A stretch of DNA of 30,000 nucleotides from NCBI GenBank assembly GCA_018398765.1, contig JAHBMJ010005949.1:1-30000 (forward strand), in the 5' to 3' direction. Shown one piece after another: positions 13,085 through 22,620 of this stretch. The position numbers were made by a program, and so were the translations under genes. Each line of letters starts with the position of its first letter. Positions within the stretch are counted from its first letter, which is position 1. The notes under the pieces were generated by a model. It saw only the letters and a program-made list of their open reading frames with translations. It was not told the origin of the DNA and ran no database searches. The DNA comes from Chromera velia. Lineage: Eukaryota > Sar > Chromeraceae.

Positions 13085-14371
13085 TGTGTGTGTGTGGGTG
13101 GGTGGGTGGGTGGAAGGTGTAATCCAATGATAAAATCTTTCTTTCCTGTTTTTTTCTACATAGCCTTGCTTCTTTCCACCCCCCCTCATCCACCTCACTG
13201 ATGTTGTCCCCTCCTCTTTCTTTTCTTTCCTTCTTTGCAGCCGTCTCCCATCTACATTCTGGACGAGATTGACTCGGCTCTGGATATGAACAACACGGGA
13301 AACATCGGCAAGTGAGTGGGGGAAGAGAAGAGATGGAGGGAGACTAGGAGCTCACAGTGGTCGTTGGGTAGATAGAGAAACAGAAGAATTTTGAACAACG
13401 CAGAAAGAAGGACGACCACTCTTGTTAGAGTTGGCCGATCCATGCCCCAAAGGCATGCACGGGGCTGATAGACAAACAGATGAACAAATCGACAGGGAGA
13501 AGAAAAGACCGATGAGAGGGCTAACAGCTGGGCACGTTACGGTGAAGTGTCGGAGAAAAAAGAAGAGCAAAGATGCCTTTTCTTTCTTTGTGTGTTCGTG
13601 TTTGTTCTTCTTTGGTAACTGCAGCATGATCAAGCAGAACTTCCCCCAGAGCCAGTTCTTCATCATCTCCCTGAAAGAGGGCATGTGGAAACACGCCAAC
13701 GTGCTCTTCAAGATCAGGTCCGTAGGGGAGAAGGGTGTTCAGAATCCTTCGAGGGTTTTCTTCGTCCTTGTTGGATTTTTTCTGTCTGTTGGGTGTACTT
13801 GCTTCTCCCAGTGACAAGCTGTGGAAGACCATGCTCCCTACTTCTCTTTTGTGCCGTACTCTCTTTCTCGGTATCCATTCGCCCTCCGTCCGTTTTTCTT
13901 CCTCTGCCTCTATCCGTGCACAGGTCCCTCCCTGACTCCCTCCCCCCCTTGATTCCATTCCCTTCCCTTCATTCCCTTCAGGTTCCTCAACGAGGCCTCT
14001 GCCTTCGAGCGTGTGGCCATCGGAGATCAGGGCGGTGTCCTTGCAGACGTCTCCAACCGGCACCCTCCGGCAGGCCGTGTGGGCGGTGGGGGAGGCAAAG
14101 GAAAGGCAAAGGCTATCGTCGGAGGGGCTGCAGCGGCAGCAGCGGCCGCTGCTCCGATCGGGAAGGTGAAGGGAGGAGCCCGAGGTCGCAAGCGTGTGGC
14201 TGAGTCGGAGGACGTCCTGGCCTCCTCTGATGAAGGTATGGGGAGGGATGAATGGGTCACTCACTGGTTTGTGTGTATTATTTCTTTCGTCTTGTTGACT
14301 GTTTGTGGTCTGTACTGCTTGTCTGCACATGACCGTACTTGTTTTGGTTCGCATCAGACATGCGGAAGTAG
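488..14371 (+). CDS. SMC2: SMC2, structural maintenance of chromosomes protein 2 (condensin subunit), about 30 exons
   Basis: SMC2 pairs with SMC4 to form the ATPase core of condensin, which compacts chromosomes in mitosis. Exons joined in phase: 488-661, 836-901, 1214-1297, 1694-1834, 2098-2204, 2719-2808, 3386-3466, 3770-3807, 4037-4074, 4486-4548, 4908-5027, 5352-5647, 5993-6308, 6804-7013, 7473-7552, 7772-8017, 8358-8415, 8800-8910, 9140-9171, 9307-9430, 9872-9946, 10384-10491, 10775-10864, 11192-11278, 11559-11999, 12267-12842, 13241-13311, 13625-13717, 13982-14235, 14358-14371. The sum is 4284 nt, 1427 aa. Walker A GQNGSGKS is at residues 34-41, the signature LSGGQ at 1264-1268 and Walker B ILDEID near 1290-1295. 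The hinge and the segment SLKEGMWKHANVLFK match SMC2 rather than SMC1, 3 or 4. Least certain are the 9140-9171 exon, the donors at 6309 and 10492, and the last exon. Confidence 0.95.
1476..1568 (+). repeat. 48-bp tandem duplication in SMC2 intron 3
   Basis: Two adjacent copies with period 48 start at 1476 and 1524, each opening GTTGATTCATCTCTCC. They differ at one clear position (cttccc versus cttacc). The near-identity indicates a recent duplication. It lies wholly within an intron and does not touch splice sites. Confidence 0.9.
2421..2503. repeat. Composite CA / CT / CA / GA microsatellite in SMC2 intron 5
   Basis: Consecutive short runs of CA, CT, CA and GA are joined without unique sequence between them. 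Confidence 0.9.
3508..3561. repeat. Purine-rich 26-bp tandem repeat in SMC2 intron 7
   Basis: Two copies of a unit containing AAGCAGAAAGAGGGAGGGG lie with period 26. They are all-purine on the + strand except for single cytosines. Confidence 0.8.
4600..4631. repeat. CT dinucleotide microsatellite in SMC2 intron 10
   Basis: An uninterrupted CT run of about 16 units. Confidence 0.9.
6737..6773. repeat. CTCTT pentanucleotide repeat in SMC2 intron 13
   Basis: About seven CTCTT units sit some 30 bases upstream of the exon 14 acceptor and effectively extend its pyrimidine tract. A TTTTC repeat lies in the same intron near 6484-6513. Confidence 0.85.
6804..8017 (+). other. SMC2: SMC2 hinge dimerisation domain, exons 14-16
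   Basis: Residues about 539-717 form the hinge through which SMC2 pairs with SMC4. Diagnostic matches to the family are KGHLCELFSLK (family: KGLV..LI..K), NILVQTDAAARELV (family: VVVDTE..GKKLL), TFLPLDKV (family: TIIPLNKI), RNVFGSTFFCLRREDAQKVV (family: FVFGTTFVCDN.DNAKKVA), and SSGITEGG (family: GTLSGGA). Junctions at 7013/7473 and 7552/7772 are in phase. The glycine-rich end of the hinge is less conserved than usual. Confidence 0.9.
8358..11999 (+). other. SMC2: SMC2 descending coiled-coil arm with Ala/acidic insertion, exons 17-25
   Basis: Exons 17-25 encode about residues 718-1092. Most is charged heptad sequence. The 441-nt exon 25 holds EEWLHAEIEREPC and GEFDFE, matching the SMC2 landmark WINAERHLFG...YDF. 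After it comes an insertion of about 45 residues that typical SMC2 lacks: a basic RRRNKRR patch, a run of eight alanines and an acidic EGEGGEEDE stretch (about residues 1012-1053). The coiled coil then resumes. The 9140-9171 micro-exon (11 codons) joins in phase through an unusual tgtgag acceptor at 9306. Without it, exon 20 would start at 9314 after gcag and the frame would still hold. Confidence 0.8.
12267..13717 (+). other. SMC2: SMC2 C-terminal ATPase head, exons 26-28, with acidic/basic insertion
   Basis: Exon 26 (192 codons) begins with the end of the arm, where SEIMASLLPHSHACLE matches family GSIFSTLLPGANAMLAP. It then carries an insertion of roughly 80 residues: a basic KTRRGRKPKPKAKSK block resembling a nuclear localisation signal, then a long Glu/Asp tract. 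The conserved LDGVKFKFGF and ELSGGQRSLLSLAFVLALL follow. Exon 27 gives IYILDEIDSALDMNNTGNIG with the Walker B aspartate and catalytic glutamate, and exon 28 gives SQFFIISLKEGMWKHANVL. All catalytic motifs look intact, so the enzyme should be active. Confidence 0.93.
13010..13113. repeat. TG-AG-TG-GGTG compound microsatellite in SMC2 intron 26
   Basis: About 15 TG units are followed by 15 AG units, then TG again and GGTG repeats. It lies between the signature-motif exon and the Walker B exon of SMC2. Confidence 0.92.
13982..14371 (+). other. SMC2: SMC2 C-terminal tail and stop, exons 29-30
   Basis: Exon 29 begins with RFLNEASAFERV, matching the family FVDGVSTVARF. It continues into a Gly/Ala/Lys-rich tail with nine consecutive alanines and ends SEDVLASSDE. 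A 14-nt last exon at 14358-14371 (after gcatcag) adds DMRK and a TAG stop in phase. Other acceptors farther on, for example before 14621, would also end the protein within a few residues, so the exact last exon is uncertain. The tail is probably disordered. Confidence 0.65.
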
Positions 14372-15123
14372 AATGGGTGTGAGGGGTGACAATCTGTGGT
14401 AAGCAGGGATCATCGTATTTTTCTGGTCGGCGGCTGTGAGAGAGATCTGATGGTGACAGAAGAAGGATGCCGACGAACAACAACAAAAATTCCTTCAACC
14501 GATGTTTCACCCTCTTTCTTTCTCTTCTCACTTTCTTTCACTTTCTGTGCAGACATTTCCTTTTTTCCCTGTTGTTCTGTCTCACTTCTCTTCTATATGC
14601 CCCGTTGTCCTTCGTGCAGACGAATGAGGGAAATGGCTCCTGAGGCTACAGGAAGGCAAAATTCCCCTTTTCTCTGGGCAAGGACTTGTTGATGCAGGGA
14701 AAAGGCAGGTCGCAGATCGGGGAGCGTGCAGCTGATTCCAGAGAAGCGACACAGAAAGTGATACGAAGTCGCTTGGACGGACCTCTCTGACTCGTCTCTC
14801 GGAATCTTGTGACCACTTGCTGATTTGTCCAACCTCGTCTTCTTTTTCCCGCGGTTTTTCATTTTCTAGACAAGCCATTCATTTGAAAACATGATTATCG
14901 CAACGTTTTAAAACCATTCTAATCAAACACGCAACGTTTCATACATTGTTTGAATCTAGGTTTGAATCGTAAACATACATATCCAATCATATGAAGATCT
15001 AATTCTAGATATAGATATAGATTTACATGAAATGCATGAGATGAAACTTTTTATTTTTTTTTTGTAGGAAAAATTCTATTTGGAAAATGTCTTTTTCGTA
15101 ATTAGTGATTAGTGGTGCCTTAG

Positions 15124-15936
15124 TAGTGCTAGGAAAAGGTTTAAGGTTCAAGGTTCACTTTGAAGTAATGAACCTGAATCAGGTTCAAAAACAGGTTCAC
15201 TTTTAATTAATAGAAACCTCATTTTTTCATGTTATTTTATGCTTTTAAATTAGGCTTTAATGCATTTTTAGAACGTTTTATTATAGAATCTATGCTTTAA
15301 TAGTGTTTTTAAATAGTTTAAATCAATATTTACGCTCACATTAGGTGCTAGTCTCAAGTTATTCACTGTTTATAGTCGAAAATTACTAATCAAAAAAGCC
15401 TGAAAAAATTGGAAAATGCCGTAATTAAATTTATATATGATCATATCAATCATGACAATTTAGTCAACATAAGACCGTCACAGCGTTTCAGCCCCTCCAA
15501 AAAGACATTGTCAATTACACTGTTGTGCAGACTGCGGTCAAACAAACTCTATACTTCCTCATTCCTTCAGTGAAGACTGTCCGTTTTGATGCGGGGCCTT
15601 GCAAGTGGAAAACTTGGTAAGTCACGTATACTTCTTCACTTCTACAACCGTCAGCATAAGTTTTTATGCTGACATATGATGCTGACATATGCTGACATAC
15701 GTCTATCCGACACAATAGATTGAACCAGCTGGGGATAGTTACTGTGCGTGCGGCTTCAGCTCCTTATTTCACCTATATGGGCCGTGGGCGGCGCGGGCCT
15801 GGCCGGCCTTGTGCCAGTGGCCGCGCGTCTAGCCTCCAAAACAGGTTTAAAACAGGTTCAACAGGTTCAAAACAGGTTTAACAGGTTCACTTTTTCAGAT
15901 TTGAACCTTTTTTTAATGAACCTTTTCCCAGCTCTA
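15124..15936. mobile_element. Possible MITE-like unit with AGGTTCA subterminal repeats
   Basis: The left end TAGTGCTAGGAAAAGGTT (15124-15141) is matched in reverse complement at the right end (15919-15936) with 16 of 18 identical. Inside both ends are clusters of AGGTTCA/TGAACCT words. Both ends begin with TA, compatible with a TA target duplication, but that dinucleotide is too common to prove it. No transposase ORF is present. The interior includes a GC-rich patch (about 15778-15835). It could be a degenerate non-autonomous DNA transposon or just an inverted cluster of a local repeat. Confidence 0.4.
15838..15890. repeat. AACAGGTTYA tandem repeat
   Basis: Five copies of an AACAGGTTYA core (Y = C or T), some preceded by an extra AA, lie in a row. 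The same word occurs around 15180-15200. Confidence 0.85.
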
Positions 15937-15978
15937 TGCAGCTTTAGAGCACTGTTGCCGTTTTGTCTTATAGAGGTC

Positions 15979-16056
15979 GCCCCCGCAAACGGCAGGGGGG
16001 TGTACCTCATCGCTGAGGCTCAGACCACACCCCATGGCCCGCCTGGTTTCCCAGGC
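15979..16056 (-). ncRNA. Candidate structured RNA or foldable GC-rich block
   Basis: Read on the minus strand, the block forms a 6-bp hairpin GCCTGG-GAAA-CCAGGC (16041-16056) and a 5-bp hairpin CCTCA-GCGA-TGAGG (16005-16018). The second sits inside an outer 7-bp stem GGGGTGT/ACACCCC (16027-16033 with 15997-16003). A weaker stem with a TTTG loop lies near 15979-16000. Both good hairpins are capped by GNRA tetraloops on the minus strand only, which favours an RNA of that strand. I could not match it to SRP, snRNA, 5S, tRNA, RNase P or hammerhead. It may instead be part of a repeat. Confidence 0.3.
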
Positions 16057-17035
16057 CGCTAACAAACAACAATTTGTCTGCGCTTTGCATACTTTAGTCT
16101 ACGGGCTGCTCAGAAGGGACTGCTCCAAAAATTGATCCAATAACACAGGACAAAAGGATACTTTGGCTAAAGAAGTTTAAAGAAATTAAAGTTCGGGTTA
16201 CATTCTTTAATTTCTTTTACAATAAATTTTGATATTAATTAGTGTTACCTTAGAAATGGAGTTACTTCAGACAGCTGTAACGTATGTCCTAACCGTCTCC
16301 GCACTGTGCTAGTAGGCGGCAGCACTGTGTTCAGTGGAAGAGTAGTCTTTCTACTCGAAATCTCACATGCCTGTATCTCAGTACGCATGTATAGATAGAC
16401 GGATGCATGCCAATTCGATGCCAAATACATGTACGACGCAAAAAATTAATACATCTCGGCATGGCTCAAACACCACCCTGTGAACGATCGGTCGCGCGCA
16501 CAATTTAAAATCGTCCTGGCACAGGCCGCAGTACCAATGCGCACACTCTCAATCCTGACATGTCAGACGAGCAACCGCAATTCCAACACACAACATCACG
16601 CGCGACCCCCCCCTTCGGTCTCGCCACTGTCTTTTTTCTATCGCTTCTGGCTCTGTGTGCTACGTAAAAGAGACGTTCGATCGAAGATTAATAGGATAAA
16701 AAGAATCGAACTAAGGAAGATACACATGTAAACATATTCAATACATCGTTGGCCTAAAGCGCTCCAGAAACGCAATCTCATTAAATATTTGTTCAATCAG
16801 CATATAATCAAGAGAGGGAAAAACTATAATAATAGGGGGGGAGAGTAAACGTTATACAGTGGGGAGGAGTAGCCGGAATTGGACTTCTAAAATAAAAATA
16901 ATGAAGTAACCTAATATAACCTAACGAAAATAGAAGAAACAACATGATCGACAACATTTGAGAAAGTCATGTTACTCATGTACAACAGATGCTGCACCGC
17001 CTGCAGCTACCTGCGGCGGTCTTCCATGCACGGCA

Positions 17036-17212
17036 GCAACGCTTTTGGGGGGGCCGGGAAATACGTCAGATCGCCGCTGAGATCGGTAAAAGCGGGTGAA
17101 ACTATAGGTAAAACAGCATTTTTTTTATATCGCAGCGCGTCGTGCCCGCGGCGCGGCAAGGGGCCAAAGGGTGCACCCGCGCGCGTCCGAGGCGCCGGCG
17201 CGCCGCTCATGC
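17036..17212. promoter_or_regulatory. GC-rich island upstream of the V-ATPase H gene
   Basis: A CpG-dense patch including GCGCGTCGTGCCCGCGGCGC and a palindromic GGCGCCGGCGCGCC stands out from AT-rich surroundings and ends about 250 bases before the ATP6V1H start codon. Its position suggests a promoter, but this is inference. A TA-rich stretch (ttttttttatat) interrupts it near 17120. Confidence 0.35.
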
Positions 17213-17463
17213 ACCTGAATCTTAATTTTAATTAATTTCGGACGTCGATTCACATCAGCTGTCTCCTTTTTGTGTCCGAACGTTCAGCCAGCCCTTGTAC
17301 GCTGACCGAAGCAGACGAGTCTCGTCTGATCAAAGCACAGTTCCCTGCCTCTTATGTAGGCCAATTTCACCGCTTTACATCCAGACTTTCCTGACTGCCT
17401 CTCTGCTGTGCCGCCTGCGCTCTCCGTATTTTTCTCGAGCTGCCCACTTCAAGCTGGTGAGTG

Positions 17464-20400
17464 ATGACGGGGGTGCAGAGCGCAGAAGACCAGAGACAGC
17501 TGCTGTCCCTGGCACAGGCAGATGAGGGGTCTGTCCTGCACGACAAGATTGTGAACAACCCTCCGGAGTGGTCTCATTTTGAGAGAAGTGGCTATCTTCC
17601 CACTGGAGGCGCCGACTGGCTGAAGAGCTTCCACAGACTTTCCCTTCCCGACAAGAGCGAATCAATCGGCAACGTCAGTCAACGAGAATGTCTATTTTCC
17701 CCTCTGTCTCTCTCTGTGGACTTCTTTCTCTGTACTTACTTGTCGAGCGTAAGCATTTTAACAGGCCCCCCCCCTTGCCCCCATCGTCTTAATGCCGCAC
17801 TCCCCCCCCCCTGCAGGATCCGACCGCTTGTGCAATTGTCTTCAGCGCCGTCGCCATCGAGGCGGAGCCGCAGCCTGCTCAATACGCCCTCACGATCCTC
17901 TATGATATCGTCAGAGGTCGGTGCATTGCTTTCCCTCCGCACCCCTCCCCTCGCCCCTTTTCTTTTCTGAACTCATGCACTCCTCTGTTACCTTTTTTTG
18001 TGACGCACGCAGACGACTCGAGCAGATACGACGCGATCGGGAAGAACCTGCCAGACCTCGATCTCTACAAGGCCTTCTCGAGGTGCGTCCGTTTTGTGTC
18101 TGTCAGTGCTGCCTTCAACCCCTGAGTTTGTCACGTCACCCTCTGCGGGGTTCACTAGTTTCTTGTACTTTCCGCGCTTCCGTCGTCATACCAACTGAAT
18201 CAACTCCGTCTCCTTGATTGTCTATGGGCGCCTCCGTCGCTCTGAACACACTCAGCAGTGCATACTTGGCACAAAAGAAAATTTTCCTTGCTTGACTGCT
18301 TTTTCGCCCAACAAGACGTCTTTCTCCTCTTCCCAACTGCAGTGTCCTCTTGAGGCCTCACTTGGACGCCTACACAGGGGACAAGGCGGCGGTGCTTCTC
18401 TGTGGATTCATGTGGTCGGTTTGATTCTGCTTTTTTTCATGTATGTGTGCATTTTTGGATTTAAATTCTGGAATGTGTGTGTACATGTGCACCAGCAAAG
18501 CAGTGCTGTTCCATGGGCTCCAGTGGTAAATGTTGAAGTCCTCTTCCTGTTCGGGCGCCCGTCTCTCACCCCCCTTTTCAGTTCGTCTCCCCTCGAAACC
18601 CCCCTGCCTACCCTTCATAGCCTCAAATGTTTCTGATCCAATTAATTTTTTGTTTTTTGCGCAAGGGACACACACGGTGTGGGACTCAGGCGGAAAGTGT
18701 CGCGGTCGGCTCCTCTGCCCTGTCTCTTCCTCTTCTCCGCGATCTCTATTTGTTTCACTTGTGCAGCTGTCTTGTCGGAAGAGGCAAAGGTGGGCTTTAA
18801 CACAGGCAGCTTGGTTCTTTATGTATCAAAAATCTGTACACACAAATGATTGTGTGGTTTTGCTTGGTATGCAGCCGTCTGACGAGGCGCTTCACGGAGG
18901 ATCAGGTGAAGTTTGTTCTCGGCCAGCTCGTCTCAGGTCGGTTAGTCAGGAGGGCTTCTTTTTGTTGGACGGACTTTGACAAGACGGTTCAGGCGAAGAC
19001 GTGACAAAAAGAAACCAGACTGTCTGACTGAGAGGACAACTGAATCTTCCTTCCACTACTTCTGCATCTTTTTGTTTTTTTTCTGCTTTCTCTCTGTCCG
19101 TCTTCTTCTTTGTGTTCTGCTTTGTGTTGTCTGTGTGCAGGGAAGTATCGTGCCAGTGATGGGGGGCGGCTGGAGGCCTTCGGGAACATTCTGAAGATCG
19201 GTGCGTTGGTCGGTGGGTCTGGAGGGGAATGAAGAATGAGGAAGGTCGTGGGTGCAGTGGGTAGACGGTCGTTCTTCCGCCTTTTCTCTTTTTCACATGT
19301 GGGGGTTGTTTCTTGCCAAGGGCACGTACACAGTTGCAATTCCTTGAATGATTCTTTTCAGTCATGCGAGACTGGTTTCTCTGGAAGAGCAGAGCAGACT
19401 CCGCAGGCGAACGAAGAAAAAAAGTGGGACAGAAAGAAAAGGTTTCAAGAATACTATGGGATCTCAAAAAAGAAGGAAGGGGAGGGTCCGCGGGCACACA
19501 AACAAAGTCTGACCAGGAACAAAGAGATGCGCCCCCCCATCGAGTTGCTGTTTGGCGATTTCACTCAAACAGGGAGTGTGTGTTCCTCTCTCATTCAGGA
19601 ATTATGATGTCCGTCTCTGCTTGTGCGTGCGTGCGTCCGTGTGTGTGTGTGTGTGTGTGTGTGTATGCAGACGCCTACAGGGTAATGTTCTGGCACATCC
19701 CGAAGTCGCCCTCGATGTCCGTCCGTCCGTCTTCCTCGCAGTTGCCTTCTTTCTGTAATCAATTCCTGTCGTAGCCTCCTGGTAGCCTCTTGTGTCTCCT
19801 TCTTTCTGCCGCCGCATCTCGCGCCTCTCTGAGCTTGCATCTTTTGGCTGCCTCCTTTCTTTTGTCTCCGGCAGCTTCATAAATATCTGCTTTCTCCCCT
19901 AGTTTTTTTTTTCATTGTCTCCTGACCTTTTCTTCTTTTCACCTGCTTGTCGTGTGTGTGCAGAATTCTTCAGAGCATCAACGCGGGTCTGTCGATTGCT
20001 GCACGGGAATGAGGGGTGGCAAGATGGAGGGAATTGGTTTTTTTTTTTTAATTGTTCTCTGCTGTGTTTCTTTCATTCCTTCGACTTTCCTTTTATCCCT
20101 GGTTCCTTCCTCCTTTCTTGTGTCTTTTGCTTTCAGTTCCTTTCCATCCCTTTCGTTCCTTCTTTCTGTCTCGCATGAGCAACCACCTTCCTTCGGCTCG
20201 ATGCAAAGTCTGCGCTGGCCCAGGCGGCACCTCTTTTCTTTTCTCGACGTGACTGATCTCCTTACTCTCCCCTCTTACACGTTTTCGATCGTGCCTTACT
20301 CTCTCTCCTTTCCCTGATGGTCTTGCAGGACTTCCCGCGTCTGTCCTCTACCGGTCTCTGTTCTGTGCCTGGCTGCTCTCGTTCAATCCGGATACTCTGG

Positions 20401-20597
20401 ACGGACTGATCGGTCGGTCGGTCGGTCGGTGGATGGATGGGTCTGTCGGTTTCATTGCTCGTCCTGATCCGCCCTTTTTCTTTTTTTGCCTGTGATCGAT
20501 CGATATGCGTTTCTTCCGACTACGTCAGCACAATTGAATGACAAAGAGATCGGCAATCGGCAGACGGAAGTTTCTGCATGCGTCCGTGCGTGTGTGC

Positions 20598-20629
<32 letters not shown>

Positions 20630-20891
20630 TACAGAGTGGAGAGAGAGGGGGTGGGGGCGAGAAAGGAGCCAAGTGACTCAGTGACCGATATACTGAGTGG
20701 CCGGACATGCAGGTGTCTCTCTTGGCAAATGTCCGGTAAAAAATCGTTGTCACATTTTTTTCCGCATTTTTTAAAATGCGGTTTTTGTGGAACAAGGGGC
20801 CAGTAACCTATTTCTTTCTTCCTTGCTCCGTACCGTCCTAAACTAACTTGATTAATCATACTTCATCCACAGTTTTCCTTTCATGGCTCTT

Positions 20892-20933
<42 letters not shown>

Positions 20934-22370
20934 CCTATCCCCACACATGCAGGAACGGACTTTGTTCCAAGGCTTCGGATGGTTCTCGCTGAGAGCAGAG
21001 TCGAGAAGGTGGGGGGGCTTGGAAAAAGGGATGCGGAAAGGGAGAGGGACTTGAAATGAAATGAGGGGTGGAGAGTGGGACTGCGGGGAGAAAGTGAAAC
21101 GAAAAGAACCCGGACGATGCAGGGGCTTTGTCGTTCGCTTCTGCTTCGATGTGGTTGAAGTTTCTCTTTTTAACCTTGTCTCCTTTTTCTTCTTCTTCTT
21201 CTTCTTCTTCTTTTCTTGCATTCCCAAAGCCTGCTTGCTGCACGCAAATGTGAATGTGGGTCTCTGTGCTGTACTTATTCACTCAGGTGGTGCGCATTTC
21301 TGTCCAGACCATCCACGTGAGTGGGGGGAAGGGATAGGAGGGAGGGGGGGCTGGCGTGATGGCCGTCTGTGTCTAATCCGAACTTCTCTACTGTGGCTTT
21401 TTTTGGTGATCGGGTAGTCAACAAGGGAGGAAGAAAGGAAGAGGAATGTCCAGCCGGTTCTGTGGAAAACGTTCTTGCCTCATTGTTCCTTCTACTCTTG
21501 ATCCTGCTGTATTCATTTCCCATTCTGTGTTTTTTTTGCTCCCCTCTCTCTCTTTTGTCTACCCTCCTCCGTCTCTCTGCCTGCCTTCTATCGCGGAGCC
21601 AGCAGTTCGATTTCATTTTTTCATACCGACCTTCTCTCAGAGGTTCATTACGCCATTTCGCGTCTTTTCGTTTCTTCTATTCTCTTTCCTGTCTTCCTGT
21701 CTTCCCTTTGAAGAATTTGATGGAGAAGAAAAAGCGTGACGAGAATTCGCCGGCGCCCCAGAACGAGACAGCCATAGAGAAGCTGGTAGAGGAGAACGTC
21801 GTGCAGTCTCTCCAACTCCTCGAATACGAGAAGTGGAGGGACCCTGAGCTCTATGAGGAGATCAGACAGGTCATCGCGGAGCTGCACAACAAGATTAAAG
21901 TCTACAGGTGAGGGAGGACATGGGACAGAAAGGTGGTCGGAGGGAATTTTGTTGCAACCATGTCAAATGTCTGAACTGCACCTATAGACGTCCTGCACTC
22001 CTTTGTGCTTCTGCCTATTTCGTCAGGTGAAGTCGATCAAGGGTGACAGGCAGGAGACTTTCTCGTCTTTGATGTTCTCCAGCCACTTTCTGTCTTTCTC
22101 TGGCTGGGCGTCTAGGAAAAGCACATCAGTATCTTCTCTTCGGTAAGATCATTCGCACAACAGAGCAGAGCTCCACATGTCCATCTTTTCAGCCCCTCTT
22201 TCTCCCTCTCCCTCTCCCACGCCCCCATCTCTGTTCGTGCGTCTGTGTGAGTGAGTGAGTGAGTGAGTGTGTGTGTGTGTGTGTGTTTCTGCAGCAACTT
22301 CGAGAGATACGAGAGGGAGCTCCAGTCAGGGAAGCTCGAGTGGGGGTTTCTTCATGGGGGTACGTCTTCT

Positions 22371-22405
<35 letters not shown>

Positions 22406-22585
22406 GCTGCTTGTGCCTTCCTCTTTGAGAGGTTTCTTCTCCTTGTCTGTGTTGATCTCGCACTGTTCCTTTCATTCTGCGTGTGTCTGCTGTATGCATT
22501 GATTCGAGGCAGGGGAGAGTTCTTAGGGTGATAGACGGACTCTCTCTCTCTCTCTCCCTCTCTCTCTGTGTGTGTGTGTGTGTGC

Positions 22586-22620
<35 letters not shown>

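Larger units (their letters stand above)
14372..17463. other. Intergenic region between SMC2 and the V-ATPase subunit H gene
   Basis: From about 14870 the sequence changes from the pyrimidine-rich intron style to AT-rich DNA with no ORF of coding character on either strand. Within it are a repeat unit with inverted ends (15124-15936), a GC-rich foldable block (15979-16056) and a GC-rich island (17036-17212). Around 15660-15700 there are three close copies of ATGCTGACATA. Between 16080 and 17030 I see nothing recognisable. No tRNA or rRNA gene was found. Confidence 0.7.
17464..21316 (+). other. ATP6V1H: Subunit H N-terminal helical-repeat domain, exons 1-11
   Basis: Residues 1-271 form the armadillo/HEAT-like N-terminal domain and are the least conserved part. 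DAYRVMFW matches family NEYRFAW, SVLYRSLFCAWLLSFNPD matches QLQYQMIFSIWLLAFSPQ, and VPRLRMVLAESRVEKVVRI matches IPVLSDILQESVKEKVTRI. Exon 7 could end at any of three in-phase donors (19695, 19717 or an earlier gttctg). The 19717 gtccgt donor gives the family-like spacing and is used here. Exon 8 is only 23 nt. Confidence 0.85.

Noticed and set aside
13521-14531. Minus-strand ORF of 336 codons
   Set aside because: It lies antisense to the last SMC2 exons, whose product is supported by homology. Its length comes from the biased composition of that region.
15897-15908. Minus-strand AGGTTCAAATCT resembling a tRNA/SINE B box
   Set aside because: No A box or cloverleaf can be drawn upstream. The word belongs to the local AGGTTCA repeat family.
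15979-16056. Hammerhead ribozyme or SRP RNA identity for the foldable block
   Set aside because: The CTGATGA and GAAA core of a hammerhead is not in the right order, and no SRP Alu or helix 8 motif is present.
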